Source: Rutstroemia sp. NJR-2017a BVV2 (taxonomy: Eukaryota > Ascomycota > Leotiomycetes > Helotiales > Rutstroemiaceae). Taken from it: DNA of 64,000 nt. Of this stretch, positions 32,158 to 42,928 are shown in pieces. Both the position numbers and the translations under genes were made by a program. Location: contig NJPS01000011.1 of NCBI GenBank assembly GCA_002946415.1, positions 806,001 to 870,000 on the forward strand, given 5' to 3'. The number at the start of each line of letters is the position of its first letter. Position 1 is the stretch's first letter. The notes under the pieces were generated by a model, which saw only the letters and a program-made list of their open reading frames with translations, ran no database searches and was not told the DNA's origin.

Positions 32158-35100
32158 GGTCATGTTTATTGTTCGGCTTGGCGTTCAGGGGTGGAAAATA
32201 TAGGGTCTTCTACATGGTGGCGTCCTGTTGCGCGATGAGGATCTGCAGGAGGATAATGGTTCATCACTTTATTTCCTTTTCATTATAGACTCGCTAGGCA
32301 AGGGAAATAAATTCATGTAATTTTTTCGAATTCTGTTTCATGAACTACGATATGGAAGATCCGTGAACTCCGTCGCCAGGACGCGGCCGATGCGTAATTA
32401 TGCACATTTCTTTTTCCATAGCAGATTTTTCAACGCACTAATTTCCACACCGGACCCGTTCGAGTTTGGCTTCATGCGGAGACGGACAGTCTACCGATAT
32501 GCAGCCTCTTCTTTTTCTATCGAATGTGTCTGATATGCACCTTGCCGTTGACAGCCTTGTTACAGCAGCGGTCGCACACGACTCCATAGAAAAGTGACTT
32601 ACAGCCCCGTTAAGATAGAGTTGAGGGTACACAGCATACATACTTCATCCCCGAGAATAATTAATGCTTCGAGAATACTCGCATTCATGTACGAAGAATA
32701 TATTTATCACTAGATAGAGTCAAAACGTCATGATCATGGAACCTTCCTACACGGTGCAATAGCAATACGACTTAAGTTCCGACACACAGTTATGTATACG
32801 AGATTCCGCCCCCAACATATCTTTACTCGGAGATCTTGCAAGACATCTGGTTATTGTCCTGTGTCCTTGTCTCTCCTTATCAAAGCACCGTTTGGACGGT
32901 TCAATCAATCATGGATAATATCAACCCGTCCGTTCCGTCTATATGTCTGACTTTTGGTCGCACGGCAAGCAAAAGCCCCTCGGATCGGGACGTTTATCGA
33001 TAGAGTATACCGGTGTCTAGATCTTGCACGACACAGAATGGTTCGATGCGCGAAAATTGTGCGATGGAAAAGCGACGATGTGTGGAAATTGAAAATGGAT
33101 GGGATATACGACGTCACGATTTGCTCTGAACGGTTGTGTTCGAGTGATACGGTGGGACGATTTGGGTCATGTGAAGAGCTCGAGTGGGCGTACGAAGAGT
33201 AAGTATTGTTCTTGTGTTGCGGGTGGGTTGTCTGATGTGAATTACTCCTGAATAATGATAGCGAGCTTTTGACACTACTGATGCGGAGAAATTGATTCGA
33301 AGAGCACCATAGGTAGCGCCGATGGTGCCACTATGCCGGCCACTATCATTCGTAATGTTACAAGATTAGGCACTCACATTGATGTACCATATCAAGATCA
33401 GACTTCTCTTTGTAAATATGTCAGCCCTCATTGAGGCATCCGGAATGCATTGTCCGGCCCGTTAAATGCTTCTACCTGCTAGTCACCGGCAGATTATCAT
33501 CATGCTAGCATCCTTGCTGTGCTGGATACGACCCATGATTCTCACCTTTCGTTGTTCGTGTGAAGCTCTGAAGAGTTACTTTTGGTATACAATGAGGATG
33601 TAGGCAACCTCCTTCCGAGTATACTTCCTCTAATGAGGTATTCTTTGACATACTGGCAGGTCTCTGCATCATATATTCGAACCTGTAACCTACAAAGTTA
33701 GCAGGAACTTTCAATGCAAACACGCATTCCTTTGTGGAAGGCCTTTTTTCGGTGGAGCTTTCGATTTGTTTTGTTCCGGCTTGCCTTGCGTGAGTAACTC
33801 AAAACAAACTGAATTTAGTTCTATGTACAAAACCGTGTCATGTGTGCTTACACCTTTGCCTGTCTTGCAATGTTGAGCCAGTCAATGATAACTGACTGCA
33901 GATTAATGTCTCCATTCAACCGATTGACTCAATTAAGTGAAGACGGACCGTAGAAAATTCCACATTGTATTGGCTAATTTAAGGCCAGAAAGAGAAGTTT
34001 GATACTTGGAATCGATTATTGCGTCGCTCGTAGGCGCCCTATCAGCATAAGATGCATTGGAACATTCGTGTAAGCACAGTATCCCGAGCCATTAGGATGA
34101 ATGCCTATAAATACACGCTGACAGGAAGACAAAACCTGTGGCCACCGCAAGTTCAAGGTAGGAAGAGCATGCAGAGAGGCTTCGAGCTTTGGAGCATTCT
34201 TCTAAGGCAGAACCAATCTCTTGGCCGGGAACACCACGAACACCATGGATGGAAAAAGCGCCAGGCTCAGAGCCTCAGAGAAATAATTTTCAAGATATTG
34301 AGATGTAAGCAGAGCTAAGATGGAGAAAATATTTTGATCGAGCAAGGTTTTATATAGGTAATTGCCAGCAAGATTCCTTAGCAGTCCCCAAGCGGGCCAG
34401 AATCTATGGTGGAGTTCACTGGCAGATATCTTGCTCCTATGATACTAGCGACGGCCAGCGGGCCGTACGTAAAGGGCCGCCAAAACCCATCTTCTAAACA
34501 GTTTGGAAAAGCTGTCACCAGCATCTTCGCTTCTCCTTTAACGGACCTTGCGGGGCCTACTTCTGGATAGAGAGTATGCCACCAAAGGTGGAATGCAACA
34601 TGGAGACGCCGCGGTGAGATCTCATAGCAAAGCAGAAAATTCAATATAATCATTTCTAATTATAGCATCTTTGGTGGCTACGACTGCTTGAAAATCTGTA
34701 GCGCATTCTACCAATCTGTCCTTATTCACTCTCTCACGTTGAAAAACTAAAGGATGTAACCAGTAAAAGCTTTAAGCTGCCCGTGATGTCTTCATGATTT
34801 GCATGATAGGGGTCGTGCGCCTATGAATAGTCACTTGAAATTCTTGAATCACTAGAATTCATGCACAACAAGAGCGGCAGGGTCACCAACTCACTGGCGA
34901 AAGAACCATTGTCGAGGAAGGTGGGAGACTAATGGTGTAAAAAGCACATAGGAAGAACAACGCAGTAAAAGAGTCCTGCACTCCTTCGAGATGTTCTGCG
35001 ATCCCAACCGATCCACGGAGACTTCAGGTTGTGTGCCTCTGCACCTGTTCTCGTCGGCTCGAGGCAAACCCGACCAGCCTAACACGACATGCCTTCGAGC

Positions 35101-35691
35101 ATCTAACTACTGGCTCAGCGTTACCGTGCCATAACGTATGAAAACTGAGCTCACCGTCGTGCCTGCCAATTCACTCATCAATTCCCATAGCAAGAACACT
35201 GTCCAGGAATGCATCGAGTTCTAAACATGGGTTACTGCTAAAGGACACGGAGGAGGTATCTTCCGAGGTATTTCAGGAGAGTTCGTATTCACCTCGTGAA
35301 AACCGGGCACACTTAGTATTTGAGCAATCAGCGGTATGAACGAATAACCGTAAGGTTTGGCACGGGCGAAGGAAGTTGAGACACGTAAGTATTTGGTTGG
35401 TTGGCGCTTTCCCCAGATCTGTCCGTTCGGATTGTGAAACTTCTCAATTTCCGTGTTTCACGGCACATATCGTGTATTTTCGCAAAATATCTCCCTTTCC
35501 CATCATAAAAAGGGTCAATTGAGATTCGACAAAAGTTAAGGTATCTTTCCTTACGACTATCTTTCGCGGCTTAGTCACAGGCTTAAAAACGGAGAAAACA
35601 ATCCCACCGCTTCCATTCTGGACCACTCTTAGCGGCAGAATCTCCATATCGGCTGTTTACCTTCAGTTGCATCCACAGACGACTCGACGTG
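32158..35691. other. Sparse region between PARG-like and cyclo-ligase genes
   Basis: 3.5 kb with only one weak gene candidate (33038-33295, listed). Minus-strand frames at 34378-34653 and 34891-35085 have protein-like composition in places but no recognised domain. No repeat or transposon was recognised. Confidence 0.4.
33038..33295 (+). CDS. Possible 64-aa small protein with one intron
   Basis: ATG at 33038, exon 1 to 33198, intron gtaagt ... gatag, exon 2 33262-33295 ending TGA. The joined product starts MVRCAKIVRWKSDD and ends DELLTLLMRRN; it has several cysteines and no recognised family. The consensus donor and in-frame acceptor are the main support. An upstream exon cannot be excluded, and it may be a chance arrangement. 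Confidence 0.25.
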
Positions 35692-36555
35692 ATGACTGTC
35701 TCAAGAACACAGCTCCCTGGGCCGTCACCTCCTCCTTCCTCCCACAAATCCGAAGTGCGAAATCGAGTGTGGGACGAATTGCGATATGTAGCGATTCCTG
35801 ATTCTCGATTCGATCATGACTATTCCTCGTTTATCTGCGACTTCGTCGGTTCTAATGATGCTGGTCGCCACTTAATCGAGTTACCCTGCTATAGCAAGGC
35901 TCAGAAACTGTTCATTGCGCCAGATAATTGCTTACAAGAGTTGAGATATCAGGCATTGAGGGATGGGAAGACAGTATTATGCACGACATATGGCATACGC
36001 AGAGGGTTCTTCCTTTTGGATCCCAAAGTGATACCAGAACGGAAGTGGGAGTTGGCGAGTATGCTTGATGGTATGGAAAAGCTAGGGCGGCATGTTACCC
36101 TAACGGAGATGCGACAATCGAACCTGCAGGTCTCCATGATGATTACAGGCACTGGTGCAATCAATCACAAAGGGTTAAGATTCGGCAAAGGACATGGATT
36201 CTTTGACCTGGAATGGGCGATGCTATATTCGATTGGAGCGGTAACTAAGGACACTAAAACGATAGCTTTGGTCCACGAATGTCAAGTTTTGGATGAGGAG
36301 CTAAAAGGGGAGCAATGGGATACCGGATGCGATTTTGTGGTGACCAATCAAAGAGTTATCGAGGTTTCGGGGGCGAGCAAGCCGGGATGTGGCATTCTCT
36401 GGGACAGATTGGAGAAGGGTATGATGGAAGATATTGAGCCGCTGCGAGAGTTGAAGAATATTATATTCCCACCCGAGGTGAAATCTCCTCAAGAGCAACT
36501 GGACTTTTCTGAAGAGGCTCGACTGTACATGGATTATGCTGCGTTTGATTATTAG
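35692..36555 (+). CDS. 5-formyltetrahydrofolate cyclo-ligase (MTHFS) family protein
   Basis: An intronless 287-residue frame from ATG 35692. An early helix (SEVRNRVWDELRY) is followed by a nucleotide/folate-type fold. The diagnostic block is RFGKGHGFFDLEWAML (about residues 163-178), the fungal form of the G-x-G-x-G-Y-Y-D motif that binds phosphate in cyclo-ligases. CDFVVTNQRVIEV follows. The length fits the methenyltetrahydrofolate-synthase-domain proteins, larger than the roughly 200-residue classic enzyme. Classic members convert 5-formyl-THF and ATP to 5,10-methenyl-THF; longer relatives may have another substrate, so the exact reaction is inference. The N-terminal Pro-rich 15 residues look disordered. 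Confidence 0.83.
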   Translation: MTVSRTQLPGPSPPPSSHKSEVRNRVWDELRYVAIPDSRFDHDYSSFICDFVGSNDAGRHLIELPCYSKAQKLFIAPDNCLQELRYQALRDGKTVLCTTYGIRRGFFLLDPKVIPERKWELASMLDGMEKLGRHVTLTEMRQSNLQVSMMITGTGAINHKGLRFGKGHGFFDLEWAMLYSIGAVTKDTKTIALVHECQVLDEELKGEQWDTGCDFVVTNQRVIEVSGASKPGCGILWDRLEKGMMEDIEPLRELKNIIFPPEVKSPQEQLDFSEEARLYMDYAAFDY

Positions 36556-38248
36556 CGGGCAATGACACAAAAGATTATTTGTCAGACAACGAGCTTCATG
36601 TAGTGCTGATGCTCTACCTTTTGGCCCTAGTTTAGCTGCTCTTTCGCTGTGAGTGACCCAAATCCCGATGGCTAGACATCAGCCGGGTCATTGAAAAATT
36701 ACGGTATCTTAGAACAATTTAGCCAGCAGCCGCTCTATCATCAACGTCTCAACGCACAATAAATCCTGTATGGGCTGAGGGTGAGTCATGGTTTGCTATC
36801 CTCATGTTCTCCACTATTGTCTAACTTTAGGAGGTTCAAGTTCATCTCTTGAGTCTTCAGCAGACTAGTTACTTTCCACAATCTCCTAGAACATTTTCGT
36901 CGGCAACACTCCCGGAATTGCAACATGAGTCCTGACAAACTTTTGCGAACAAGATCACTCCACACGGCGACGCTCTATCAGACTCAACTTCACGCCTCCC
37001 TTTGAATCTCTTTCGTTCTGGACATACTGAATAGGACAAGCCGGGTCTCCTGGAGCGTAGAGCACTGCTACCACTGTGTTGTTTTCCGTGAGCAAGGGCA
37101 ACCAAACCACTAGTTAATCCGAGTATTCATGCACACGGGTTCATAGATTACTGCACCCCTGGGTGTCCAGAGTGGCTAGGTATAGAAAGCGGATGGGTAG
37201 CAATCTGAGTGAGCAAAAAAAGTAATCCTTGCGACCAAGTCACCTGGAATTGCTCTGGAGCGTCTCTATGGTACCTCTATTACTTCACAGTCTGATCATC
37301 AGTCTTTCAGACTGCCGTGCATTACAATCCGAAACTCAAACCTCCATTACTTCACCAAAGAAAACATGAATCCCATTGAAGCCGAGCTTCCACCGAACAC
37401 CATTAGTCCAGTAGCAATCTTTGCCACTGAGACCACAACGAAATGGCTACACTTTCCGCCGAGCAGCGCGGTCTTGCTGTGCGACAAGTCGGGACTCGGG
37501 AGTCGAGAGAGATAGCTTACTGAGGGAGTGGGACCCCACGGCTGGTCTACCATTAACCCATATTTCCGCAATCATAAGAGCTTTGTTTCTCCATGGACCA
37601 TGATTCGGCCCATCACCATTCGGGTTTATGGCGGGCTAGTGAAGTGCTCTGCTACTCGAGGAAGAGAGAGCAATCTCCAGTGAGAGTATGTTGCCAAAGA
37701 TGGCACCTCAGATTTGTGGATTAGATTGTCTCCTACCAATGCTAGCATTCCAGCTAGCTGTCTCGTTTTCGCCAAACCAATTAGGGGAGATTGGCTGATT
37801 ACTGCTATCGTGATCATTCACCTTGAGTCTGCTGTTTGGATGCCTAACTGACATGCCTCCGATTTAAAATCTGCCCTTGAGATTCTATCAATTAAAAGAT
37901 ACACATCTATAGGAGATGATAACCTAAATTATGTGAACAGCATAATACTGTAATCACTAATACAGAAAGCTGAGAGAAATTTGGAGGTTGTTAGATGAAG
38001 CTTGTGTACAACTATTTTAGGGATCTATCGAAGAAATCGAACAAAGCGAATGAAAATCGCTTGTGATTCTTGTGAACAGCATGGTCTCTCCTGGAGACCT
38101 GAACAAGCCTGCCAGGAGGAGTATATGAATTTATCCCTGTTCTATCACCATCATCTTAGTCCTTGGCATACATCTTCCAAATACTAACAGCAGCAGAAGA
38201 ACGTCGAAATCTGCAACTGTCATCCACTAATCTATCAACACCTCAGCT
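36556..38248. other. Intergenic stretch with possible gene relics
   Basis: 1.7 kb. Two minus-strand frames (37817-37626 and 37571-37347) share one reading frame and are separated by two stops only about 50 nt apart. The second ends in a hydrophobic, Gly/Ser-rich segment. They could be a decayed membrane-protein gene, but no family is recognised and chance is possible. Confidence 0.3.
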
Positions 38249-38839
38249 ATGTCTTCCGAAGAGCCGGCAGTAGCAATTGATCTTGAGCATATTCAAGATC
38301 CACGGGAAGAACCTAGTATTCTAGTTACATTTAGCTTTGATATCGTAGAGGATGCAGACACTCCGCCTTATAAACAACTCTTGGATGCCGTAGAGCAATT
38401 GAAACATTGTTTAGCATTGAAGGTGTTCGCCTCCACAGCCACAATGATGTTCGCTGACAAGGACAAAATGGTTCAGGATTTGGATTATAGAATTACATAC
38501 AAAGATGGTCGAGTTTCACGCACGATGGTTAGCAAGCGACCGGATGATACCAAGCTTGCGAGCGGACCTCACGGTATAAGTCTCTCCGGCTCTGCTCGTC
38601 AAGGCTTCGTGTGGTGGTGGTTGTGCGGATTCATTCTACTTCTCGGGCTAGGAGGATTGGCCGGAACTTTTCTTACGTATCGTAGCGCCTTGACGATAGT
38701 AAGGATTTATAGAGGGTGTGACTGTAATTGTAAATTGTCGTTGATCCCCCTGAATCTATCATATTGTTATGCGAACCTCCACCAGTCTGTTTTAGATTGC
38801 ACTGTTGCACAATTGTCGAAGCGCGGGATAACACTTTGA
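38249..38839 (+). CDS. Orphan 196-aa protein with one transmembrane helix
   Basis: An ATG-initiated frame starting MSSEEPAVAIDLEH. Residues 1-110 are acidic and soluble-looking (DADTPPYKQLLDAVEQLKHC, DYRITYKDGRVSRTM). A single strongly hydrophobic helix follows at about 119-142 (FVWWWLCGFILLLGLGGLAG), then a Cys-containing tail. This could be a tail-proximal anchored protein with its N-terminus in the cytosol. A possible donor near 38699 could alter the last 50 residues. No family is recognised; it is probably lineage-restricted. Confidence 0.6.
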   Translation: MSSEEPAVAIDLEHIQDPREEPSILVTFSFDIVEDADTPPYKQLLDAVEQLKHCLALKVFASTATMMFADKDKMVQDLDYRITYKDGRVSRTMVSKRPDDTKLASGPHGISLSGSARQGFVWWWLCGFILLLGLGGLAGTFLTYRSALTIVRIYRGCDCNCKLSLIPLNLSYCYANLHQSVLDCTVAQLSKRGITL

Positions 38840-40339
38840 ATGAAAAATCATATGCTTATGTACCTCAAATCTTCTTTCCCTCTGTAAATGTGATAGTTTC
38901 GTTAATAAGTTACCCGACCCTCTTAAGGATCTTATGATTGCCAATTTGTCACGAGACTTTGGAGCAACTTAACAGTCTGTTTAAACTTGGTTGGATAGTT
39001 TACATGACTCCCTGGGCTAGAAGTCTACAACGATATTAACTTCATCATTATAAACACCTAGCATATGTACCAGAGCAAGAGGGAGAAAGATTGAGTCAAT
39101 AGCTGCAGTATGTCCCACCCATAGTGGCTGTAGCCTTTTCATCGTGCAAGCCATCTAACGTAACGCGCGAATTGTCTACGTCGGAAAAGTCCACCCATAA
39201 ACCTTTCACCCTCTCTGCGCCTGTATCCTCACAGTCTTGTACAAATATTCTTGAGCCGGACATCCGTCTTAGCAAATATATCTTATGAGTTCCTTTGGCT
39301 AAACTGAAATCATGAAATGATGATCGCCGCTTGACACAGCTTTCTCCCGGCAAGAAACCACCAAATATAATGGAGTGTTTATGCAAATGCCAGAGCAACA
39401 AATGAACTATCATGGTCTGGAGCAGTCAAATATTACATAGATTAGATCAATATCTTAGGGGAATTGGAAGATGCACCACCGGAAACCCAGGAACTACTTG
39501 TGTACTGGGCCTCTGACATTGGAATTGGACAAACCACCAAACCCCCGGAATAGAAATTTGCACTTGGTTGAGGAATATACGCAGACTTTAGGCTGAAGAC
39601 AATCTTTTTCTTGGACATCATGTACAGTAATATACTTGATATATATTAAAATCTTTAGGGGTAGACGACAGTTCTGGGTTTTTAGTCATTTTTATCGACT
39701 TCCCTTCACACGAGGGGTCGCGGTTTAACAACTGTCAAGACTCAAGATAGCCATTCGGAGCCTGTGACTTTAGAAATATGATTCTAAGCAAATAGATGAT
39801 ACTTTCAACATGATTTGACTTCACCCACTTAATTCATAAAGTGGGCCACTTTATGAATTGAGGCTGGAGACGCTCCAAGTATTCTTATTTGAGAGATAAT
39901 TCCTCCCAGCCTAAATGCAATTCAAAGCGGGGAAAAGCTTCGTAAGTCATTATACCTGTAAGAAGATGAGAAGGGCTACTAGATCAAAGCTAGGTAATAT
40001 TGCCCTGGGACAAGTACGATGTTGAATCGCCAGACAAAGCTACAGACTTGAAAGCGATTGATTAAACAAAGAAACAACTGAAATAAAATATCTTTTGAAA
40101 GGAGGTTCAACACAAGTGTAAAACAAAGTAGGAATCTTTGAAGGAGGAAAGTGAACATTCATTGCAATGACGACCAGCTCTGTTTGAACAAACCCTTTCT
40201 ACTAGCTATTTTACTAACTCATTTACCCCTCTACGATGTGCATCCCTCTCAACATCACCAGCCAACACAACATTTCCCGCACAACGACTCAACGAGACAG
40301 ATTCAAATCCTAACGGACTCGAATTATATTTACGTCAAC
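38840..40339. other. Intergenic stretch without genes
   Basis: 1.5 kb of AT-richer DNA with only short frames. It contains a near-perfect inverted repeat (39831-39859, listed). Confidence 0.5.
39831..39859. repeat. Perfect 14-bp inverted repeat with 1-nt centre
   Basis: AATTCATAAAGTGG, a single G, then CCACTTTATGAATT: both arms match at all 14 positions. It is intergenic and would extrude as a tight hairpin. It may be a binding site, a transposon scar or a terminator-like RNA hairpin; the sequence alone does not decide. Confidence 0.85.
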
Positions 40340-40933
40340 ATGGCTTACCAAGTTCCACAAGATCTCCTCGACGATGTCGATGCTTTGCAAATTGTACGTG
40401 CAGATGCCCAAATATTGTTTGGACACGGTCTTCTGAATGCACACCAACCTGCTCTCAATTGCCCTGAGTGGTGGAAGATCGCTGCTATGTTCGTCCGCGA
40501 TACAAAACGCGTTTATGGTAAGTTAGAACTTTCAGGATGGTACGATTCCGCTTTCGAGAGTCTCTATGAGCATAACGTTAAGGAGTGCAGCAAGCTTTTC
40601 CGAGAACCCCGAGATAAGAGGTTCCGAGAAGTAATCAACTTCATTCGACTTGCACTTGTATGCATCCGAAAGTTGGCTGTAATCATCACTTATTCGAAGG
40701 AACCAATAGAAGACCTGGAAGTATTTAAACGTATGGAGAGTTCAACGTATAAGTATGAGACTACCAGGCAGCGGTTAAGACCTTTTGTTGACACATTGAA
40801 GCATCGGTTTGGGGGATGCCCCAACGGGGACAGTAAAGAATTTCTCAAGAAAGTTGTGGACGAGATTGAAGTCATGACTAGCGTTTTGATAGATTCGGGA
40901 GCCTTCACACAATTTCCGGTTCCATCAAGATAG
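40340..40933 (+). CDS. Orphan 197-aa helical protein
   Basis: The start is taken at ATG 40340 (MAYQVPQDLLDDVDAL), which has a good context (ACAATGG); an upstream in-frame ATG at 40151 would add a poorly composed extension. The protein looks all-helical and soluble: DALQIVRADAQILFGHGL, a CPEWWKIAAMFVRDTKRVYGK segment (first residues quoted), FREVINFIRLALVCIRKLAV and EFLKKVVDEIEVMTSVLI. No signal peptide, membrane helix or known domain is seen. Amino-acid use looks genuine. It is intact, unlike the neighbouring orphan at 41708. Confidence 0.6.
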   Translation: MAYQVPQDLLDDVDALQIVRADAQILFGHGLLNAHQPALNCPEWWKIAAMFVRDTKRVYGKLELSGWYDSAFESLYEHNVKECSKLFREPRDKRFREVINFIRLALVCIRKLAVIITYSKEPIEDLEVFKRMESSTYKYETTRQRLRPFVDTLKHRFGGCPNGDSKEFLKKVVDEIEVMTSVLIDSGAFTQFPVPSR

Positions 40934-41707
40934 ACGTTAAGATATTATAAGAAGACACCAATTTCTTAGTGTTTATTGATTTCCGACTGCAAAATAGCAC
41001 AAGCTTATACAATACAATTATTAATAAATATCCGAGTAAATGCAATATTTGAAAGTGAAAATACCTGCAAACATGATTTGTGAATTCCTTTTACATACGT
41101 TTGAAATGTGAGCATCGAGCTTGATGTAATCATAGCTATAAGCATATATTTACCACATCGAGAGAAGAAGAGAGTGAGGAGACCGAATAGCGAGAGCTTA
41201 TAGATGAAAAGAACGCGATAACATAACAAATTTCTTACCTCGAAGATTCTCGCTCGGAGTCGCTCCACATCTGTATCTTCGAGTCACCTATATGATATAT
41301 CTGTATCATAACGAGAGGAGAGAAGAAAAATCTCTAGCGCAACTGCGCTGTGAGAAATAGTCCTTGCCACGAGAAGGATACACCAACGATGATGGAGTTG
41401 TAAAAGTAGATTAACTTCTAAGACGGACTTGTCCGATTTGCATACCAGCTAAACGGTCAAGCCCACGAAGGCTCAAACCATAACATCAATTTTTTCTTTC
41501 ATTCTTTGTAGAAACGAAGCACTGTTATCCTCTTGAACAGCATGTTTCTGACAGCCATTTCAGCTAGTGTTTGCAACTCCGTCACAAACTGCTCCCATCA
41601 TCTTCAACTCGCAGTTTTCCATTGCCCCTAATATGGCCCCAACTTAATGATCTTACTTCAACATTATCTAACCATCTAGCCATATAAAACAGTATTAAAA
41701 CTTGAAT
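40934..41707. other. Intergenic stretch between two orphan genes
   Basis: 0.8 kb, no gene or repeat recognised. The 41005-41268 (-) frame is hydrophobic but unconvincing. Confidence 0.4.
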
Positions 41708-42291
41708 ATGAGCTCCAAACAAAGGAAAATGAAAAGCGATGCAAATTCTACAAATAGAGAATTACTTGAAGCGTTGGTGAAATTCCACAGAGAGGCTGGG
41801 GAAACTTTCGCGTACGAGGCGTTCGATCGTACGAGGCGTTCGATCCTACGAGTCATCATGATCTTCTCAACACCGCTTGCGACGATAAATTTCAGCACCT
41901 TATCATTAGACCTCCTATTACACAACTGATGTATGTCCTCTTCTGGGGTCGTTTATACCGCGAACAGAATATGGACGACGCCACGCAAAGTCCTCTCGAA
42001 GGTTTTGTCCCGAGAAATATTGACATGCAATTCCCTGGTCTTCGATCCCGAATAGATGGTCTGCCCAGTGGGACAATGGCTGAATACTTGCAAGACCTCG
42101 TGCTTGATCTAGACATCATAGACTCCAAATTGGAAGAATTGCGAATGCTGTAGTCTCGATCGGATGAGGTAAAATTTTTGGAAGAAACAATGAAGCCTGA
42201 CGGGCGTCCATACATTCCTTCCGGGATTACTTTCCTTTCCACATTACGAAAATTTCTAGAAAAAGGGATCGTGAATTCACGACTGAATTAA
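41708..42291 (+). pseudogene. Orphan gene broken by a 17-bp tandem duplication and a stop codon
   Basis: From ATG 41708 the frame reads coding-like sequence (NRELLEALVKFHREAGETF). At 41812-41845 a 17-nt unit, GTACGAGGCGTTCGATC, is present twice in tandem. The duplication shifts the frame; the protein-like reading resumes one frame over (ITQLMYVLFWGRLYREQN, GFVPRNIDMQFPGLRSRIDG) to a TAG at 42151. The same frame remains protein-like beyond it (SDEVKFLEETMKPDGRPYIP) to TAA at 42289. Removing one unit gives a length divisible by three. The TAG could be a CAG-to-TAG transition. No family is recognised. It is most likely a recent pseudogene; an assembly or sequencing error is an alternative. Confidence 0.65.
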
Positions 42292-42928
42292 GTTGCTGTC
42301 AAATCGTTAAAAAGTTATTCCAATATAAAAAACTCGACCAAGACTAACCAACTACAAGCAGTGACGAAGAGAATGAAAGTAACGCAACAATTATTTGAAA
42401 ACAACCATACAATATACTACAAGGGAGTGACTTGAGAAACCTAAATGGAGAGTTCAAGAAGACCAAAGACTGAACCCCACATCCGAAGACACGCAGGGCT
42501 TTGGCGGATCGCTTATGCTCTGGTGGCTGTAACTTGTTCACTTGAACAATGTTGAAATACGATGTGTACTCTGCAGACCGCCAACTATTCTAAACGACAT
42601 CCTCATAATCGCCTTCATCGCATGTTTCCTTGATTGCCATGCCATGATAATATGCGCTGCGATACTTTTCCACTTGAGCAACCCGTTTCCCCATCTATGT
42701 TATCACACTTACACTATTCCCCTGCTCCTGGCCACAAAAACACTCTCCCTAGAAGTATGCAGGGAAGCAGATAAGGAAAAACTATCAGAAATTGGAAAAC
42801 GGTTTGGATATTGCAAGTTAATCTCATGCGCGCTAATATATTACCGAAGTACCATCCTTTGTCTTGAAATGACTTTCAGATCCGAACGTTCTTGCTTCTC
42901 GTTTTTCGTTCCTCGATAACCTGCCAAC
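42292..42928. other. Intergenic stretch 3' of SEC24
   Basis: 0.6 kb. The 42542-42919 (+) frame is hydrophobic and cysteine-rich without a domain and runs up to the SEC24 stop; it is not called. Confidence 0.4.

Noticed and set aside
37347..37817. Two same-frame minus-strand fragments interrupted by two stops
   Set aside because: They might be a decayed membrane-protein gene, but I cannot name a family and two stops in about 50 nt fit chance equally well.
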